A DNA stretch of 64,000 bases from Lacisediminihabitans sp040549525 (GCF_040549525.1 NZ_JBEPTM010000001.1:124001-188000), one strand, 5' to 3'; positions 7,215 to 16,034 are shown, numbered from the stretch's first letter. Made by a program: numbers and translations. The notes: generated by a model not told the origin, from the letters alone.

Positions 7215-7616
7215 TCAGCCCAGAAGGCCAGACACCAGCAGGAAGAGCAGTCCGATAAACGGCGGCACGCCCTGGATGAGGGCGGACCGGCGGGTCGTCT
7301 TGGACGACAGCAGCAGCACCAGGGCGGCGAGCACCATGCTGCCGGCGCCGACGACGATCAGCGTGATCGCCACCGGCAGCGATACGGCGAGCACGGCCAC
7401 TCCGAGCCCGACCTCCACCGCGAGGAAGAGGTTGTAGAACCCCTGATTGAAGGCCATCGGCTTGATGGTGTCGGCATCCGCCTGGCTGCGGATGCCGAAG
7501 ATCCTCCAGGTGGCGGGCTTCGTCCAGTTCACGCTCTCCAGGGTGAAGATGTACACGTGCAGGAGGGCGGCGATCGACACGAAGATCGCGCCGATGATGA
7601 GGAGCGCAGGGTTCAT
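7215..7616 (-). CDS. DUF1304 family membrane protein
   Basis: A 133-residue protein with four predicted membrane helices (about residues 4-24, 56-78, 80-102 and 112-132). It carries the family features HVYIFTLESVNWTKP and FNQGFYNLFLA. The family has no established biochemical role; it is an epimerase-like or EmrE-type small membrane protein in some databases only by loose similarity. It lies downstream of pfkA in the same direction with a 42-bp gap. Confidence 0.85.
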   Translation of the reverse strand: MNPALLIIGAIFVSIAALLHVYIFTLESVNWTKPATWRIFGIRSQADADTIKPMAFNQGFYNLFLAVEVGLGVAVLAVSLPVAITLIVVGAGSMVLAALVLLLSSKTTRRSALIQGVPPFIGLLFLLVSGLLG

Positions 7617-7658
7617 GGGAGCCAGTGTGCCAGATGAGCGATCGTGACGTACGCCCGA

Positions 7659-8684
7659 TCAGCCGAACAGGATCGCGGCCTCGTCGTAGCGGGACTGTGG
7701 CACGGTGTTGAGCTTGCCGAGGGCATCCTCGAAGGCGACGTGCGTGATGGACGTGCCGCTCAGCGAGACCATCCGGCCCCAGCGGGCGTGGATCACGGAG
7801 TCGACGGCGGCCATGCCGTACCGCGTCGCGAGCACGCGGTCGTAGGCTGTCGGCGTTCCGCCGCGCTGGATGTGGCCGAGAGTGGTCGCGCGCGTCTCGA
7901 TGCCCACCCGCGCCTCGATCTCCGGGGCGATGAGCTCCCCGATGCCGCCGAGGCGGGGGCGCCCGAAGGCGTCGAGTCCTCGCTCGGAGTGGGCGTCATC
8001 CATCGTGTCGAGGTGGAAGCCCTCCGCGACGACCACCAGAGGTGCACGCCCGCGGTCCACGACGGACTGCACCCACGCCACGATCTGGTCCATCGAGGTC
8101 TTCTGTTCGGGGATGAGGATGGCGTGGGCCCCGGCCGCCATCCCGGAGTGCAAAGCGATCCAGCCGACGTGCCGCCCCATCACCTCGGCGACCATGCAGC
8201 GCCCGTGCGAGTCGCCGGTGGTGCGGAGGCGGTCCATGGCATCCGTCGCGATTTGCACGGCGGTGTCGAAGCCGAAGGTGTAGTCCGTCGCTGAGAGGTC
8301 GTTGTCGACGGTCTTCGGCACGCCGACGATCTTGATGCCGGCATCGGTCAGGCGCTTGGCGGCCGCGAGCGTGCCCTCGCCGCCGATCGCGATCAGGGAG
8401 TCGACCCCGAGTCGCTCCATGTTGGCGCGCACGACCTCCGCTCCGCCGTTCTCTTCGAAAGGGTTGGTGCGGGAGGTTCCGAGGATGGTTCCCCCCTGCT
8501 TACCGATGCCCTGGATGTCTTTGCGCTCCAGGGGGATGATGTCGCCCTCGACGACACCGCGCCAGCCGTCGCGAAAGCCGACGAACTCCTGTTTGTAGAT
8601 CTGTGTGCCCTTGAGAACGGCGCCACGGATGACCGCGTTCAGCCCGGGGCAGTCTCCGCCGCTGGTGAGGATTCCAATGCTCAT
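7659..8684 (-). CDS. pfkA: 6-phosphofructokinase
   Basis: A 341-residue protein that phosphorylates fructose-6-phosphate in glycolysis. It has the N-terminal MSIGILTSGGDCPGLNAVIR, GGTILGTSRTNPF, IGGEGTLAAAKRL, the catalytic PKTVDNDL motif (proton-acceptor Asp within VDND), ATDAMDRLRTTGDSHGR, and VAEVMGRHVGWIAL. Gly-Gly-Glu-Gly rather than Gly-Gly-Asp-Gly at the nucleotide loop, and its length, match actinobacterial group III enzymes, in which the phosphoryl donor (ATP or PPi) varies. The frame is open to 8786, but conservation begins at ATG 8684. Confidence 0.95.
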   Translation of the reverse strand: MSIGILTSGGDCPGLNAVIRGAVLKGTQIYKQEFVGFRDGWRGVVEGDIIPLERKDIQGIGKQGGTILGTSRTNPFEENGGAEVVRANMERLGVDSLIAIGGEGTLAAAKRLTDAGIKIVGVPKTVDNDLSATDYTFGFDTAVQIATDAMDRLRTTGDSHGRCMVAEVMGRHVGWIALHSGMAAGAHAILIPEQKTSMDQIVAWVQSVVDRGRAPLVVVAEGFHLDTMDDAHSERGLDAFGRPRLGGIGELIAPEIEARVGIETRATTLGHIQRGGTPTAYDRVLATRYGMAAVDSVIHARWGRMVSLSGTSITHVAFEDALGKLNTVPQSRYDEAAILFG

Positions 8685-8801
8685 GTGCCCATCATTCCGT
8701 AGGTTGGCCGCACGCCGATCACAGCCGTGCGGGACGCGCTCGCTAGAGTCGAGGAAAGCGCAGACCACGGGGGGATGCGTGCCCACGATCCAAGGAGCAT
8801 C

Positions 8802-9233
8802 ATGTCAGAACTCAACGGGGTTCCGAATCCCCAACCGTCCGACGGGCAGCCTCCGGTGACGCCTCCTCCGCCCGCGGCCCCGGATGCCTACGCCGCATCC
8901 ACCCCTGCCGCGCCGGCCTACGCCCAGCCGTACCCACAGGCCGGGGTCAACCCCGGTCGCACTCTCGGGATCGTCGGCTTCATCCTCGCCTTCTTCGTGA
9001 GTCCCGCCGGCATCATCGTGAGTGCGATCGGCCTGGTGCGCTCCCGCAGAGCAGGCCAGAAGAACGGACTGGCCCTCGCCGGACTCATCCTGTCGATCGT
9101 CTTCCTGATTCTCACCATCGTCCTCGTCGTCGCGGTGGTGGGGGCCACGGTCGCCCTCCTCAACCAGTGCGCCGACCTCGGTGGCGGCGTGCAGCAGATC
9201 AACGGCGTCAGCGTCACCTGCCCGTCTCGCTAA
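8802..9233 (+). CDS. DUF4190 domain membrane protein
   Basis: A 143-residue protein. Residues 1-50 are Pro/Ala-rich (PPPPAAPDAYAAS, PAYAQPYPQAGV). A DUF4190-type domain follows with two hydrophobic helices (LGIVGFILAFFVSPAGIIVSAIGL cut here only for naming, and LAGLILSIVFLILTIVLVV) around the RRAGQKNGLALAG loop. The start at ATG 8802 is set by AAGGAG at 8792-8797. Such proteins are common, small and uncharacterised in actinobacteria. It is a single gene followed by a strong terminator. Confidence 0.82.
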   Translation: MSELNGVPNPQPSDGQPPVTPPPPAAPDAYAASTPAAPAYAQPYPQAGVNPGRTLGIVGFILAFFVSPAGIIVSAIGLVRSRRAGQKNGLALAGLILSIVFLILTIVLVVAVVGATVALLNQCADLGGGVQQINGVSVTCPSR

Positions 9234-9243
9234 TCGTCACGAA

Positions 9244-9273
9244 GAACGGCCCCGTCACCTGACGGGGCCGTTC
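9244..9273. terminator. Strong hairpin terminator
   Basis: GAACGGCCCCGTCA (9244-9257) pairs perfectly with TGACGGGGCCGTTC (9260-9273), leaving almost no unpaired loop. It sits 11 bp after the stop of the DUF4190 gene and 27 bp beyond the stop of the converging PNPOx-like gene. The symmetrical stem can serve as a bidirectional terminator, although no T-run follows on the plus strand. Confidence 0.8.
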
Positions 9274-9299
9274 GTCGTGCGACGGATACAGGTCGACGG

Positions 9300-9785
9300 T
9301 TATAGGTCGACGGTCTTGTTCTCTCCGATGTCGGGCTGGCCACCGGTGACGGCGGCCTTCGCAACCTTGAAGAAGATCACGGGCTTCGGGTCGTCGGTGG
9401 ACCAGTATTCCGCCGCATCCGCGTGCACCTTGATGAGAGCGATGGTGGGATCCTCCTTGCCCTCCGGGAACCAGGCCTCGACCCGCTTGCTCCACAACTC
9501 GTCTACCTTGGCGGAATCGTGCACGATCTCGGCCGTGCCGGCGATCGAGACGTAGCCCTTGCCCGATTCCAGCGAGACGTTCACCTGGGGGTTCGCGCCG
9601 ATCTCCGTCGTCTTGTCGGAGGGGTCCTGGCTGAAGAACCAGAGGTCGCCATCGAACTCGACTTCCTGCACGGCGAGCGGACGGCTCGTCAGCTGGCCGT
9701 GGTCGTTGACGGTGGTGAGCAGGGCGATGCGCGAGGCCTTGATGAGCTCGGCGACTGTGGCGATTTCTTCCTGATTAGCGGTCAT
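9300..9785 (-). CDS. Pyridoxamine 5'-phosphate oxidase-like (FMN-binding split barrel) protein
   Basis: A 161-residue split-barrel protein of the general-stress/PNPOx-like group. Typical features are IALLTTVNDHGQLTSRPL near the start, LWFFSQDPSDKTTEI, QVNVSLESGKGYVSIAGTAE, and W...WFPEGKEDPTIALIKV. Members bind FMN, heme or F420, and the substrate cannot be read from the sequence. An in-frame GTG at 9794 is possible. The ATG at 9785 is chosen because it begins the conserved part; neither start has a convincing ribosome-binding site. Confidence 0.82.
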   Translation of the reverse strand: MTANQEEIATVAELIKASRIALLTTVNDHGQLTSRPLAVQEVEFDGDLWFFSQDPSDKTTEIGANPQVNVSLESGKGYVSIAGTAEIVHDSAKVDELWSKRVEAWFPEGKEDPTIALIKVHADAAEYWSTDDPKPVIFFKVAKAAVTGGQPDIGENKTVDL

Positions 9786-9814
9786 GCGGCGCACGGTACC
9801 CGCGAAAAGCGGGC

Positions 9815-10693
9815 TTAGCTAGCGACCGTCAGCGGATGCTCGGCGCAGGCCGTCTCCGGGGCGTGCAGCTCGCACACCACCAACTGCACCCGGCAGGCGG
9901 GGTCGGAGCAGTTCTGCATGTGCTTCGTGGCTGCGCCGCACCGGTAGCAGCGCCCGATCACCGCGGAATCCGGGCTGAAGTCCATCGACATGCGGTTGTC
10001 GAACACGTACAGCGAGCCCTTCCAGAGGCCGGAGTCGCCATAGGCCTCGCCGTATCTCGCGATGCCGCCGTCGAGCTGGAACACGTTCTCGAAGCCGCGG
10101 CTGATCATGAGCGAACTGAGCACTTCGCAGCGGATGCCCCCGGTGCAGTAGGTCACGATCGGCTTGTCTTTGAGGTGGTCGTAGGCGCCGCTGTCGAGCT
10201 CGGCCACGAACTCGCGGGTGTTGCTCACCTGGGGGACCACGGCATCCTCGAACCTTCCGATCTGCGCCTCGAAGGAGTTGCGCCCGTCGAAGAAGACGAC
10301 CTCCTCGCGGGCGACGAGTTCGTGCAGCTGCTGGGGACTGAGCCTGGTGCCGCCGCCGATCACTCCCGTTTCGTCGACCCGCAGCTCTCCCGGCGCGCCG
10401 AAGCTCACGAGCTCGTCGCGCACGCGCACGCTGAGGCCGGGGAAGTCGTTTCCGGCGCCCTCGCTCCACTTCACGTCGACATTCTTGAAGGCGGGGTACT
10501 CACGCGTGGTGCGGAGGTAGGTCTTGACGTCGCTCAGTTCCCCGCCGACCGTGGCGTTGATGCCGTGCTCCGAGACGATGATGCGACCGCCCAGCCCGAG
10601 GGGCCGGCAGAGGTCGCGCTGCCAGAGCCGGATCGCATCCGGGTCGGCGAGCGGGGTGAACACATAGAACAGCAGGATCTTGGGAACGGCCAC
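9815..10693 (-). CDS. trhO: tRNA uridine(34) hydroxylase TrhO (rhodanese-related)
   Basis: A 292-residue protein of the YceA/UPF0176 family, which makes 5-hydroxyuridine at the tRNA wobble position. The N-terminal domain has GRIIVSEHGINATVGG; the central rhodanese domain (about 120-225) carries the active-site loop CTGGIRCE with Cys near 183. The C-terminus has a Cys-rich zinc-type segment (CYRCGAATKHMQNCSDPACR). It starts at GTG 10693. The divergent glycosylase gene begins 60 bp away. Confidence 0.93.
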   Translation of the reverse strand: MAVPKILLFYVFTPLADPDAIRLWQRDLCRPLGLGGRIIVSEHGINATVGGELSDVKTYLRTTREYPAFKNVDVKWSEGAGNDFPGLSVRVRDELVSFGAPGELRVDETGVIGGGTRLSPQQLHELVAREEVVFFDGRNSFEAQIGRFEDAVVPQVSNTREFVAELDSGAYDHLKDKPIVTYCTGGIRCEVLSSLMISRGFENVFQLDGGIARYGEAYGDSGLWKGSLYVFDNRMSMDFSPDSAVIGRCYRCGAATKHMQNCSDPACRVQLVVCELHAPETACAEHPLTVAS

Positions 10694-10752
10694 CGATCGA
10701 GTCTAATTTCTGCGGCGCTCGGCTCCCGGCGGTGCCCCGTATTCTCGAGGGC

Positions 10753-11673
10753 ATGGAACAGGCGCCGCTTCGCAGCAGCTACAGCCCGCCGCATCCGCTC
10801 GATCTCGCCCAGACGCTGCGACCGCTCAGTCGCGGAACGGCGGACCCGACGATGCAGTGGGATGCTTCGGGCGTCTGGCGCACGATGCCGACGCCGCTCG
10901 GGGCTGCGACCCTCCACCTCTCCCGTGACCACGGCACCGTGAATGCCACGGCGTGGGGGGATGGCGCGGAGTGGGCGATCGACGCGGTGCCGGAACTGCT
11001 CGGTGCCGGGGACGACCCGGGGGGCTTCGATGTGTCGCAGAACCCGTTTCTCCACGATTCGCACCGGCGCAACCCCGGACTTCGGCTGCTCCGCACCGGT
11101 CTCGTGCTGGAGATGATGATCGCGGCGATCTTCGAGCAGAAGGTCACCGGCAAGGAGGCCCGCCGCGCCTGGTCTGCGCTCGTGCGCGCCCACGGGGCGA
11201 GCGCTCCCGGACCGGCGCCGACCGGCATGCGCGTCTTCCCCTCTGCCCACGCCTGGCGCATGATCCCCTCCTGGGAGTGGCACAGCGCGGGGGTCGACCC
11301 GCAACGCTCCCGCACGGCGATCGCCGCGGCATCCGTCGCCGGCGGGCTCGAGCGCACGCTAGACCTCGGTCGGGGCGGTGCCGAGGTCACGAAGCGGCTG
11401 CGGAGCGTGCCGGGGGTCGGCATCTGGACGGCGGCGGAGACGACCCAGCGCGCACACGGCGACTCCGACTCGGTGAGCGTCGGCGACTACCACCTGCCTG
11501 CGGTGGTCGGGTGGGCCCTGGTCGGCGCGCCCGTCGATGACGACGGCATGCTGGAGCTGCTCGCCCCGTGGGCCGGCCATCGACAGCGTGTGATGCGGCT
11601 CATCGAGGCGAGCGGCTTCGCGAAACCCCGCTTCGGACCTCGGATGACCATCCAGGACCACCGTCGCCATTAG
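10753..11673 (+). CDS. DNA-3-methyladenine glycosylase (AlkA/HhH-GPD type)
   Basis: A 306-residue base-excision repair glycosylase. The helix-hairpin-helix reads VPGVGIWTAAET, and the catalytic Asp is in SVSVGDYHLPAVVGW. The segment LVLEMMIAAIFEQKVTGKEA is the usual start of the catalytic domain. The N-terminal part is diverged, as is typical for actinobacterial members. The ATG at 10753 follows GAGGGC; an in-frame ATG at 10732 lacks support. It probably removes alkylated purines. Confidence 0.88.
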   Translation: MEQAPLRSSYSPPHPLDLAQTLRPLSRGTADPTMQWDASGVWRTMPTPLGAATLHLSRDHGTVNATAWGDGAEWAIDAVPELLGAGDDPGGFDVSQNPFLHDSHRRNPGLRLLRTGLVLEMMIAAIFEQKVTGKEARRAWSALVRAHGASAPGPAPTGMRVFPSAHAWRMIPSWEWHSAGVDPQRSRTAIAAASVAGGLERTLDLGRGGAEVTKRLRSVPGVGIWTAAETTQRAHGDSDSVSVGDYHLPAVVGWALVGAPVDDDGMLELLAPWAGHRQRVMRLIEASGFAKPRFGPRMTIQDHRRH

Positions 11674-11682
11674 CGTTGTCCC

Positions 11683-12228
11683 GTGCACCTCATCTTTCGG
11701 ACCTTCCTCGTCTGGCTGCGCCGCAACGGCCCGCGCCTCGACCCGCACGACGTCGGCCGCATGACCTTTCGCGTGCTGCCCACCGATCTCGACGTGCTCG
11801 GCCACATGAACAACGGCGTGTACCTGTCGATCATGGATCTCGGGCGCATGGATCTCCTGCAGCGCTCGGGCGTCTGGTCCCGGCTGTTGAGGGCCGGATT
11901 CTTTCCGGTGATGGCGGATGAGACGATCAGCTTCCGGCGTTCCCTGATGCCGTGGCAGCGCTTCACGCTCGAAACCCGCATAGTCGGTTACGACGCGAAA
12001 GCGGTCTACGTGGAACAGCGCATGGTCGTCGCGGGCGAGATCTACGCGCGCGCGACCACACGCGGGCGCTTCGTGAAGAAGTCCGGCGGCACCGTCACCA
12101 CGGCAGAGGTCGCTGCCGTGGCTGGCATCGATATCAGTGGTCGTCCGCTGCCGGAGTGGGTGGCGCGCTGGGCCACGGATGTCGCACTCCCGGCCGCGCG
12201 CGCCGCGGCTCCGAGCGAGTGGGACTAG
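11683..12228 (+). CDS. Acyl-CoA thioesterase (hotdog fold)
   Basis: A 181-residue 4HBT-type hotdog protein. The motif TDLDVLGHMNNGVYLSIMD carries the Asp/His-Asn-Asn-x-Tyr active-site signature of 4-hydroxybenzoyl-CoA thioesterase-like enzymes, and ADETISFRRSLMPWQRFTLE is the following strand pair. The physiological acyl-CoA is unknown. It starts at GTG 11683, ten bases after the glycosylase stop. Confidence 0.88.
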   Translation: MHLIFRTFLVWLRRNGPRLDPHDVGRMTFRVLPTDLDVLGHMNNGVYLSIMDLGRMDLLQRSGVWSRLLRAGFFPVMADETISFRRSLMPWQRFTLETRIVGYDAKAVYVEQRMVVAGEIYARATTRGRFVKKSGGTVTTAEVAAVAGIDISGRPLPEWVARWATDVALPAARAAAPSEWD

Positions 12229-12271
12229 TCTCCCGGCCGGGTCGCCTGGTCGTGAGAGGCGGAAAGTCCGC

Positions 12272-12496
12272 CTAGACGGAGTCGGGCTCCTCGAGCACGT
12301 CGGGCTGGTCGGCGGTGTCGGGCACTGCCGTCTCCTCGGGATGGGCGCCGAGCGGACCGCCGCCGAAATCGGCGGCGCGGGCGGCATCAGCGCTCTGGCG
12401 CAGAAGCGCATCGGCCTCGGCCTGGGCCGCAGCCGCCTCTGACTCGTCGCCCGCGGCTGCACCGCCCTGGTTCGCGAATTGGTCGAACGTTGCCAT
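12272..12496 (-). CDS. Small acidic hypothetical protein
   Basis: A 74-residue protein rich in Ala, Asp and Glu, with no hydrophobic segment, beginning MATFDQFANQGG and ending DVLEEPDSV. An AGGAG lies 7 bp upstream of ATG 12496, which supports expression; the longer reading to 12667 has no such site. The composition suggests a largely disordered cytoplasmic protein. It lies downstream of the FAD oxidoreductase gene in the same direction. No function can be assigned. Confidence 0.7.
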   Translation of the reverse strand: MATFDQFANQGGAAAGDESEAAAAQAEADALLRQSADAARAADFGGGPLGAHPEETAVPDTADQPDVLEEPDSV

Positions 12497-12582
12497 GGCG
12501 AAACTCCTAGATCCCGCGGCATTCTCGTCCACGCCGCTTCGTACGAGTTTAACGGCCACCGTTGCGGGAGGCAAAGGCCGGG

Positions 12583-14121
12583 CTAGTGGTTCTCGAGCAC
12601 GGCCATCGCGGCGTTCTGTCCACCGAGGCCGCTCACGCCACCCCCGCGCTGCGCGCCGGCTCCGCACAGCAGGATCCTCTCGTGTGAGGTGGCCACACCC
12701 CAGCGTTCGGCCGCAGTGCCGAGATCGGCCGAGTCTTCGGCGAAAGGCCAGGACAGCGGGGCGTGGAAGATGTTGCCACCGGGCAGCCCGAGGGCCGCCT
12801 CGAGGTCGTGGGTGGTCTTCGTCTCGATGCAGGGGCGGCCCGCGGCATCCGTCAGCAGCAGCGACTCGATGGGCTCGGCGAGCACACTGTCGAGGGAGTC
12901 GATCACGGCACGTTCGAGAGCCGCACGCATGCTCTCGTTCGTGCTCGGGGTGACCAGTCGGTGCGGAGTATGGAGGCCGAAGACGGTGAGAGTGTGCGCA
13001 CCGGAGGCCGACAGCTCCGGGGAGAGGATGCTCGGATCGGTGAGCGAATGGCAGTAGATCTCCGCCGGAAGCGGGCTCGGGATGTCGCCGCCGGCCGCCG
13101 CCCGGAACGCGCGTTCGAGCTGGTCGTAGCCCTCGTTGGTGTGGAAGGTGCCGCCGAACGCCGCGGCAGGATCGAGCGTCGCATCGCGGAGGCGGGGCAG
13201 TCGGCGCAACAACAGGTTGACCTTCACCTGGGCGCCCTCGGCCGGTTCCCCGGGCTCGCCGAGCAGTCGGGACAGCACACTCGGAGCGACGTTGGAGAGC
13301 ACTGTGTCGGCGTTCACCACGTGCTCGTCATCGCCGAGGCGATAGCGCACCTCCCCATCCGGGGTGATCGAGACCACCTCGGCGCCGGTGACCATGGTCG
13401 CACCGGCCGAGCGAGCGGCTTCGGCCAGGGCACCGGTGACCGCGCCCATGCCGCCCACCGGAACGTCCCAGTCCCCCGTGCCGCCTCCGATCACGTGGTA
13501 GAGGAAGCAGCGGTTGGCGGCGAGGGTCTCGTCGTTTGCGGGGGCGAAGGTGCCGATGAGGGCGTCCGTCAGCACGACTCCGCGCACGAGGTCGTCGTCG
13601 AAGCTGCGTTCGATGACCCGGCCGAGGGGGCGCTCGATGAAGTCGATCCAGTCCGTGTCATCCACCAGGCGTCGCAGTTCGGAGCGGCGAAGCAGCGGCT
13701 CGGTCATGGTGGGGAACACGGCTCGAGCGAGGGCGCCGGTTCGGCCGTAGAAGCTCTGCCAGGCATCGAAGTCGGCGCCAAGGGACTCGAACGAGAGCCG
13801 TGTGGCCCTGGCGTCGCCGTTGCCTACGAGCAGCCCGCGCCCGGTACCGGGAAGTGGAGTGTATGAACTGTACCGACGCCGCACGAGGCGGATGTCCAGT
13901 CCGAGATCCCGGATGATGGCGGATGGCAGCAGGCTGACAAGGTACGAGTAGCGCGACAGCCGGGCGTCGATCCCCTCGAAGGCCTGCGCCGAGACGGCGG
14001 CGCCTCCGAGATGACCGAGTTTCTCGAGCACAGTGACCGAACGCCCGGCCTGGGCGAGGTAGGCGGCAGCGACGAGTCCGTTGTGGCCACCGCCGACGAC
14101 GACGATCTCCTGCATGCTCAT
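12583..14121 (-). CDS. FAD-dependent oxidoreductase (phytoene desaturase/PYROXD2-like)
   Basis: A protein of about 512 residues in the COG1233 NAD(P)/FAD oxidoreductase family. The dinucleotide-binding motif is VVVGGGHNGLVAAAYLAQAG, with VLEKLGHLGGAA following. Further motifs are VPVGGMGAVTGALAEAA and the C-terminal FAD-contact segment LLCGAGAQRGGGVSGLGGQN. The family includes carotenoid desaturases, but no carotenoid genes are nearby, so the substrate is open. Several Met codons cluster at the start (14148, 14133, 14121 and 14115); 14121 is an arbitrary but reasonable choice. Confidence 0.85.
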   Translation of the reverse strand: MSMQEIVVVGGGHNGLVAAAYLAQAGRSVTVLEKLGHLGGAAVSAQAFEGIDARLSRYSYLVSLLPSAIIRDLGLDIRLVRRRYSSYTPLPGTGRGLLVGNGDARATRLSFESLGADFDAWQSFYGRTGALARAVFPTMTEPLLRRSELRRLVDDTDWIDFIERPLGRVIERSFDDDLVRGVVLTDALIGTFAPANDETLAANRCFLYHVIGGGTGDWDVPVGGMGAVTGALAEAARSAGATMVTGAEVVSITPDGEVRYRLGDDEHVVNADTVLSNVAPSVLSRLLGEPGEPAEGAQVKVNLLLRRLPRLRDATLDPAAAFGGTFHTNEGYDQLERAFRAAAGGDIPSPLPAEIYCHSLTDPSILSPELSASGAHTLTVFGLHTPHRLVTPSTNESMRAALERAVIDSLDSVLAEPIESLLLTDAAGRPCIETKTTHDLEAALGLPGGNIFHAPLSWPFAEDSADLGTAAERWGVATSHERILLCGAGAQRGGGVSGLGGQNAAMAVLENH

Positions 14122-14269
14122 CGTTCCGCTCATTCGTCTGCGCTGCAACGGGTGGGGCAGCGGGTGCTCGAGGGGAGGGCTGCAGAAGGATCGGCCATGA
14201 AGCCGATCCTACGAGGGCGCCCCGTGGGTGCGACCTCAGAGGAGATCCGAAAGTCACCCCGAACTGGGC

Positions 14270-14289
14270 TGTATCAACTGATTGATACA
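14270..14289. promoter_or_regulatory. Palindromic operator upstream of the membrane protein/YtrA-type pair
   Basis: TGTATCA (14270-14276) and TGATACA (14283-14289) are perfect arms around a 6-bp spacer. The site is 39 bp upstream of the 14329 start. It is AT-rich against a G/C-rich background. YtrA-type GntR repressors bind such palindromes and usually control their own operon; here the regulator is the second gene, so autoregulation is inferred. Confidence 0.6.
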
Positions 14290-14328
14290 TCGGGCAGTGT
14301 AGTTCTCACCAACAGAGACGGGTGTGCC

Positions 14329-15267
14329 ATGACGCAGAGCAACGGACTGATCGTGATCGCGGTGGTGCTCGGGGCGGCCAGTTCCCTGGGGCTGTACCTC
14401 ACGTATCGAGTGCGGCCGTTCCAAGGTCGCGCGACAATCGGCGTCGACAGTGTGGGGGATGCCCGACGGGTCACGCGGGCGGCGGTCCTCCGCGTCGGTG
14501 TCGTCGTGGGAACGAGCGCCTTCTTGTGCGTGGCACTGATCTGGCTGGCCTTCGCCCTTCCCGCTCTCCTCGCGGTGCCGGCGCTCATCGCACCCGGGAT
14601 GTCAGTGGCCTTCGGCCTTGTGCTTTCGGCGCTACTCCCCGTTCCTCGGCATCCAGAGATCAGTTCCCGGAGCGCGTCGCTCGAACCACGACGTCTCTGG
14701 ACCTTCGGGTCACCGGGGATGCTCGCTCTGCTGCTTTTCGTTGCGGCTGCGCTTGTTGCATTGGTCATCGCTGATGCCTCCTCCGCCGGTTCGACCGCGG
14801 GCGGCCCGCGCTTCTCTCGTTCGTACTGGACGATCGCGACCGCCCTCGTGGCGATGGCCGTCGTCCTGATCGCCGCCACACTCTTCGCCCTTGCTCGTCT
14901 GGCAGGGGCGCCATTCTTCCCGACTCCCGACCTGCTGAACGTGGACCGGCGCCTGCGCCTTCTCACCGCGCGGACGATTACGTCGATCACTTTCGCCGTT
15001 CTTCTCGCCTATCTCGGAACTGTCGCCGCCACTATGGGAAGTCGCGTCAGCAACTTGGCGCAGGTATCGATCTCGGATGGCCGACCGGACCGGCTCGCGG
15101 CAATCTTCGGGCCTGTTCTGGAGGGTGTCGCTATTGCAGCGATCGCCGTATCGATAGCGAGCCTGATCGCCGCTATCGTGCTGACGCTCGCGATGGGCCG
15201 AGGGCGAGCCATGTCTGTGGGTACCGACGATTCTGGCGCGGATGCCGTCGCGACGGTGGCTTCGTGA
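14329..15267 (+). CDS. Multi-pass membrane protein of unknown function
   Basis: A 312-residue protein with about seven hydrophobic helices (approximately residues 5-24, 50-72, 74-98, 126-148, 165-190, 212-235 and 262-290). Polar loops include the long segment between helices 5 and 6 (FFPTPDLLNVDRRLRLL). I do not recognise the family. It starts at ATG 14329, just downstream of a palindrome, and its stop overlaps the GTG of a YtrA-type regulator. That gene order is typical of regulated membrane or ABC-linked proteins of the cell envelope stress type, but no ATPase gene is present. Its sequence is somewhat less G/C-rich than its neighbours. Confidence 0.75.
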   Translation: MTQSNGLIVIAVVLGAASSLGLYLTYRVRPFQGRATIGVDSVGDARRVTRAAVLRVGVVVGTSAFLCVALIWLAFALPALLAVPALIAPGMSVAFGLVLSALLPVPRHPEISSRSASLEPRRLWTFGSPGMLALLLFVAAALVALVIADASSAGSTAGGPRFSRSYWTIATALVAMAVVLIAATLFALARLAGAPFFPTPDLLNVDRRLRLLTARTITSITFAVLLAYLGTVAATMGSRVSNLAQVSISDGRPDRLAAIFGPVLEGVAIAAIAVSIASLIAAIVLTLAMGRGRAMSVGTDDSGADAVATVAS

Positions 15268-15611
15268 TCGTCGTAGACCAGACGAGCCCTACCGCTCCGT
15301 TCGATCAGATCAGGGGGCAGATCGCCGACCTCATCCGATCTGGCGAACTGGCCGCGACCACTCGGCTTCCTTCGATACGGCAACTGGCCGGTGACCTGGG
15401 TGTGGCGCCAGGCACGGTCGCGAGGGCCTACGGACAACTCGAGACCGCGGGTCTCATCGTCGTGACCCGCTCGGGAGCCCGGGTTGGTACAGGGCTGCAA
15501 CTGGACGTGGACTTCCGCAACGCGGCGAGGTCGTTCGTTGACGCTGCACGATCTAGATCACTCACCATCGAAGACGCGCTGGGAACCATTCGGGCGAGTT
15601 GGAATCCTTGA
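15264..15611 (+). CDS. GntR-family regulator, YtrA subfamily
   Basis: A 115-residue protein with an N-terminal winged helix (FDQIRGQIADLIRSGEL, TRLPSIRQLAGDLGVAPGTV, GLIVVTRSGARVG) and only a short C-terminal helix for dimerisation, as in YtrA. It overlaps the upstream membrane-protein gene by GTGA and is probably its repressor, acting at the palindrome at 14270-14289. The effector is unknown. Confidence 0.88.
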   Translation: MIVVDQTSPTAPFDQIRGQIADLIRSGELAATTRLPSIRQLAGDLGVAPGTVARAYGQLETAGLIVVTRSGARVGTGLQLDVDFRNAARSFVDAARSRSLTIEDALGTIRASWNP

Positions 15612-15630
15612 CTCGCCGCAACCCGATCCG

Positions 15631-15987
15631 CTAGCGCTGCTCCATCAGCCTTTCCTTCCAGTCGCCGGGCACCCGCTCTGCCGGACCTGGAGTGGACTGA
15701 GCGACCGGATGACTCTCGGGGGGAGCAAGTTCCGGGCCCTCGAAGGTCTCCGAAGTCGCGTAGCTGTAGAACCAGTTCTCGCCGGGCTCGAAGGATCGGA
15801 TGACCACGTGTCCGAAGGCATTCGCGTGCGCGGTGGCGTGACGGCCGAGCGAATCGTCGCAGCATCCGATGTGGCCACAGGTGGCACAGCGTCGCAGATG
15901 GAACCACCAGCTCTCGGATGCCTCGCACTCGACGCAGCCGGTCGAGCTCGGTACCGCCGTCGGATCGATAGCGCTCATATCGCTCAT
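15631..15987 (-). CDS. UBP-type zinc finger protein
   Basis: A 118-residue protein with one UBP-type zinc finger: CVECEASESWWFHLRRC, CATCGHIGCCDDSLGRHATA and HVVIRSFEPGENWFYSY, which supply the Cys/His ligands and the aromatic pocket. In eukaryotes this domain binds ubiquitin C-termini; in actinobacteria it occurs as a free-standing protein of unknown role. Starts at 15987 and 15978 are both possible. The divergent putA start lies 47 bp away. Confidence 0.87.
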   Translation of the reverse strand: MSDMSAIDPTAVPSSTGCVECEASESWWFHLRRCATCGHIGCCDDSLGRHATAHANAFGHVVIRSFEPGENWFYSYATSETFEGPELAPPESHPVAQSTPGPAERVPGDWKERLMEQR

Positions 15988-16034
15988 GCATTCATTGTGG
16001 ACCCCCTCCGCCGCGCCCCAAGTAGTCTCGATAC

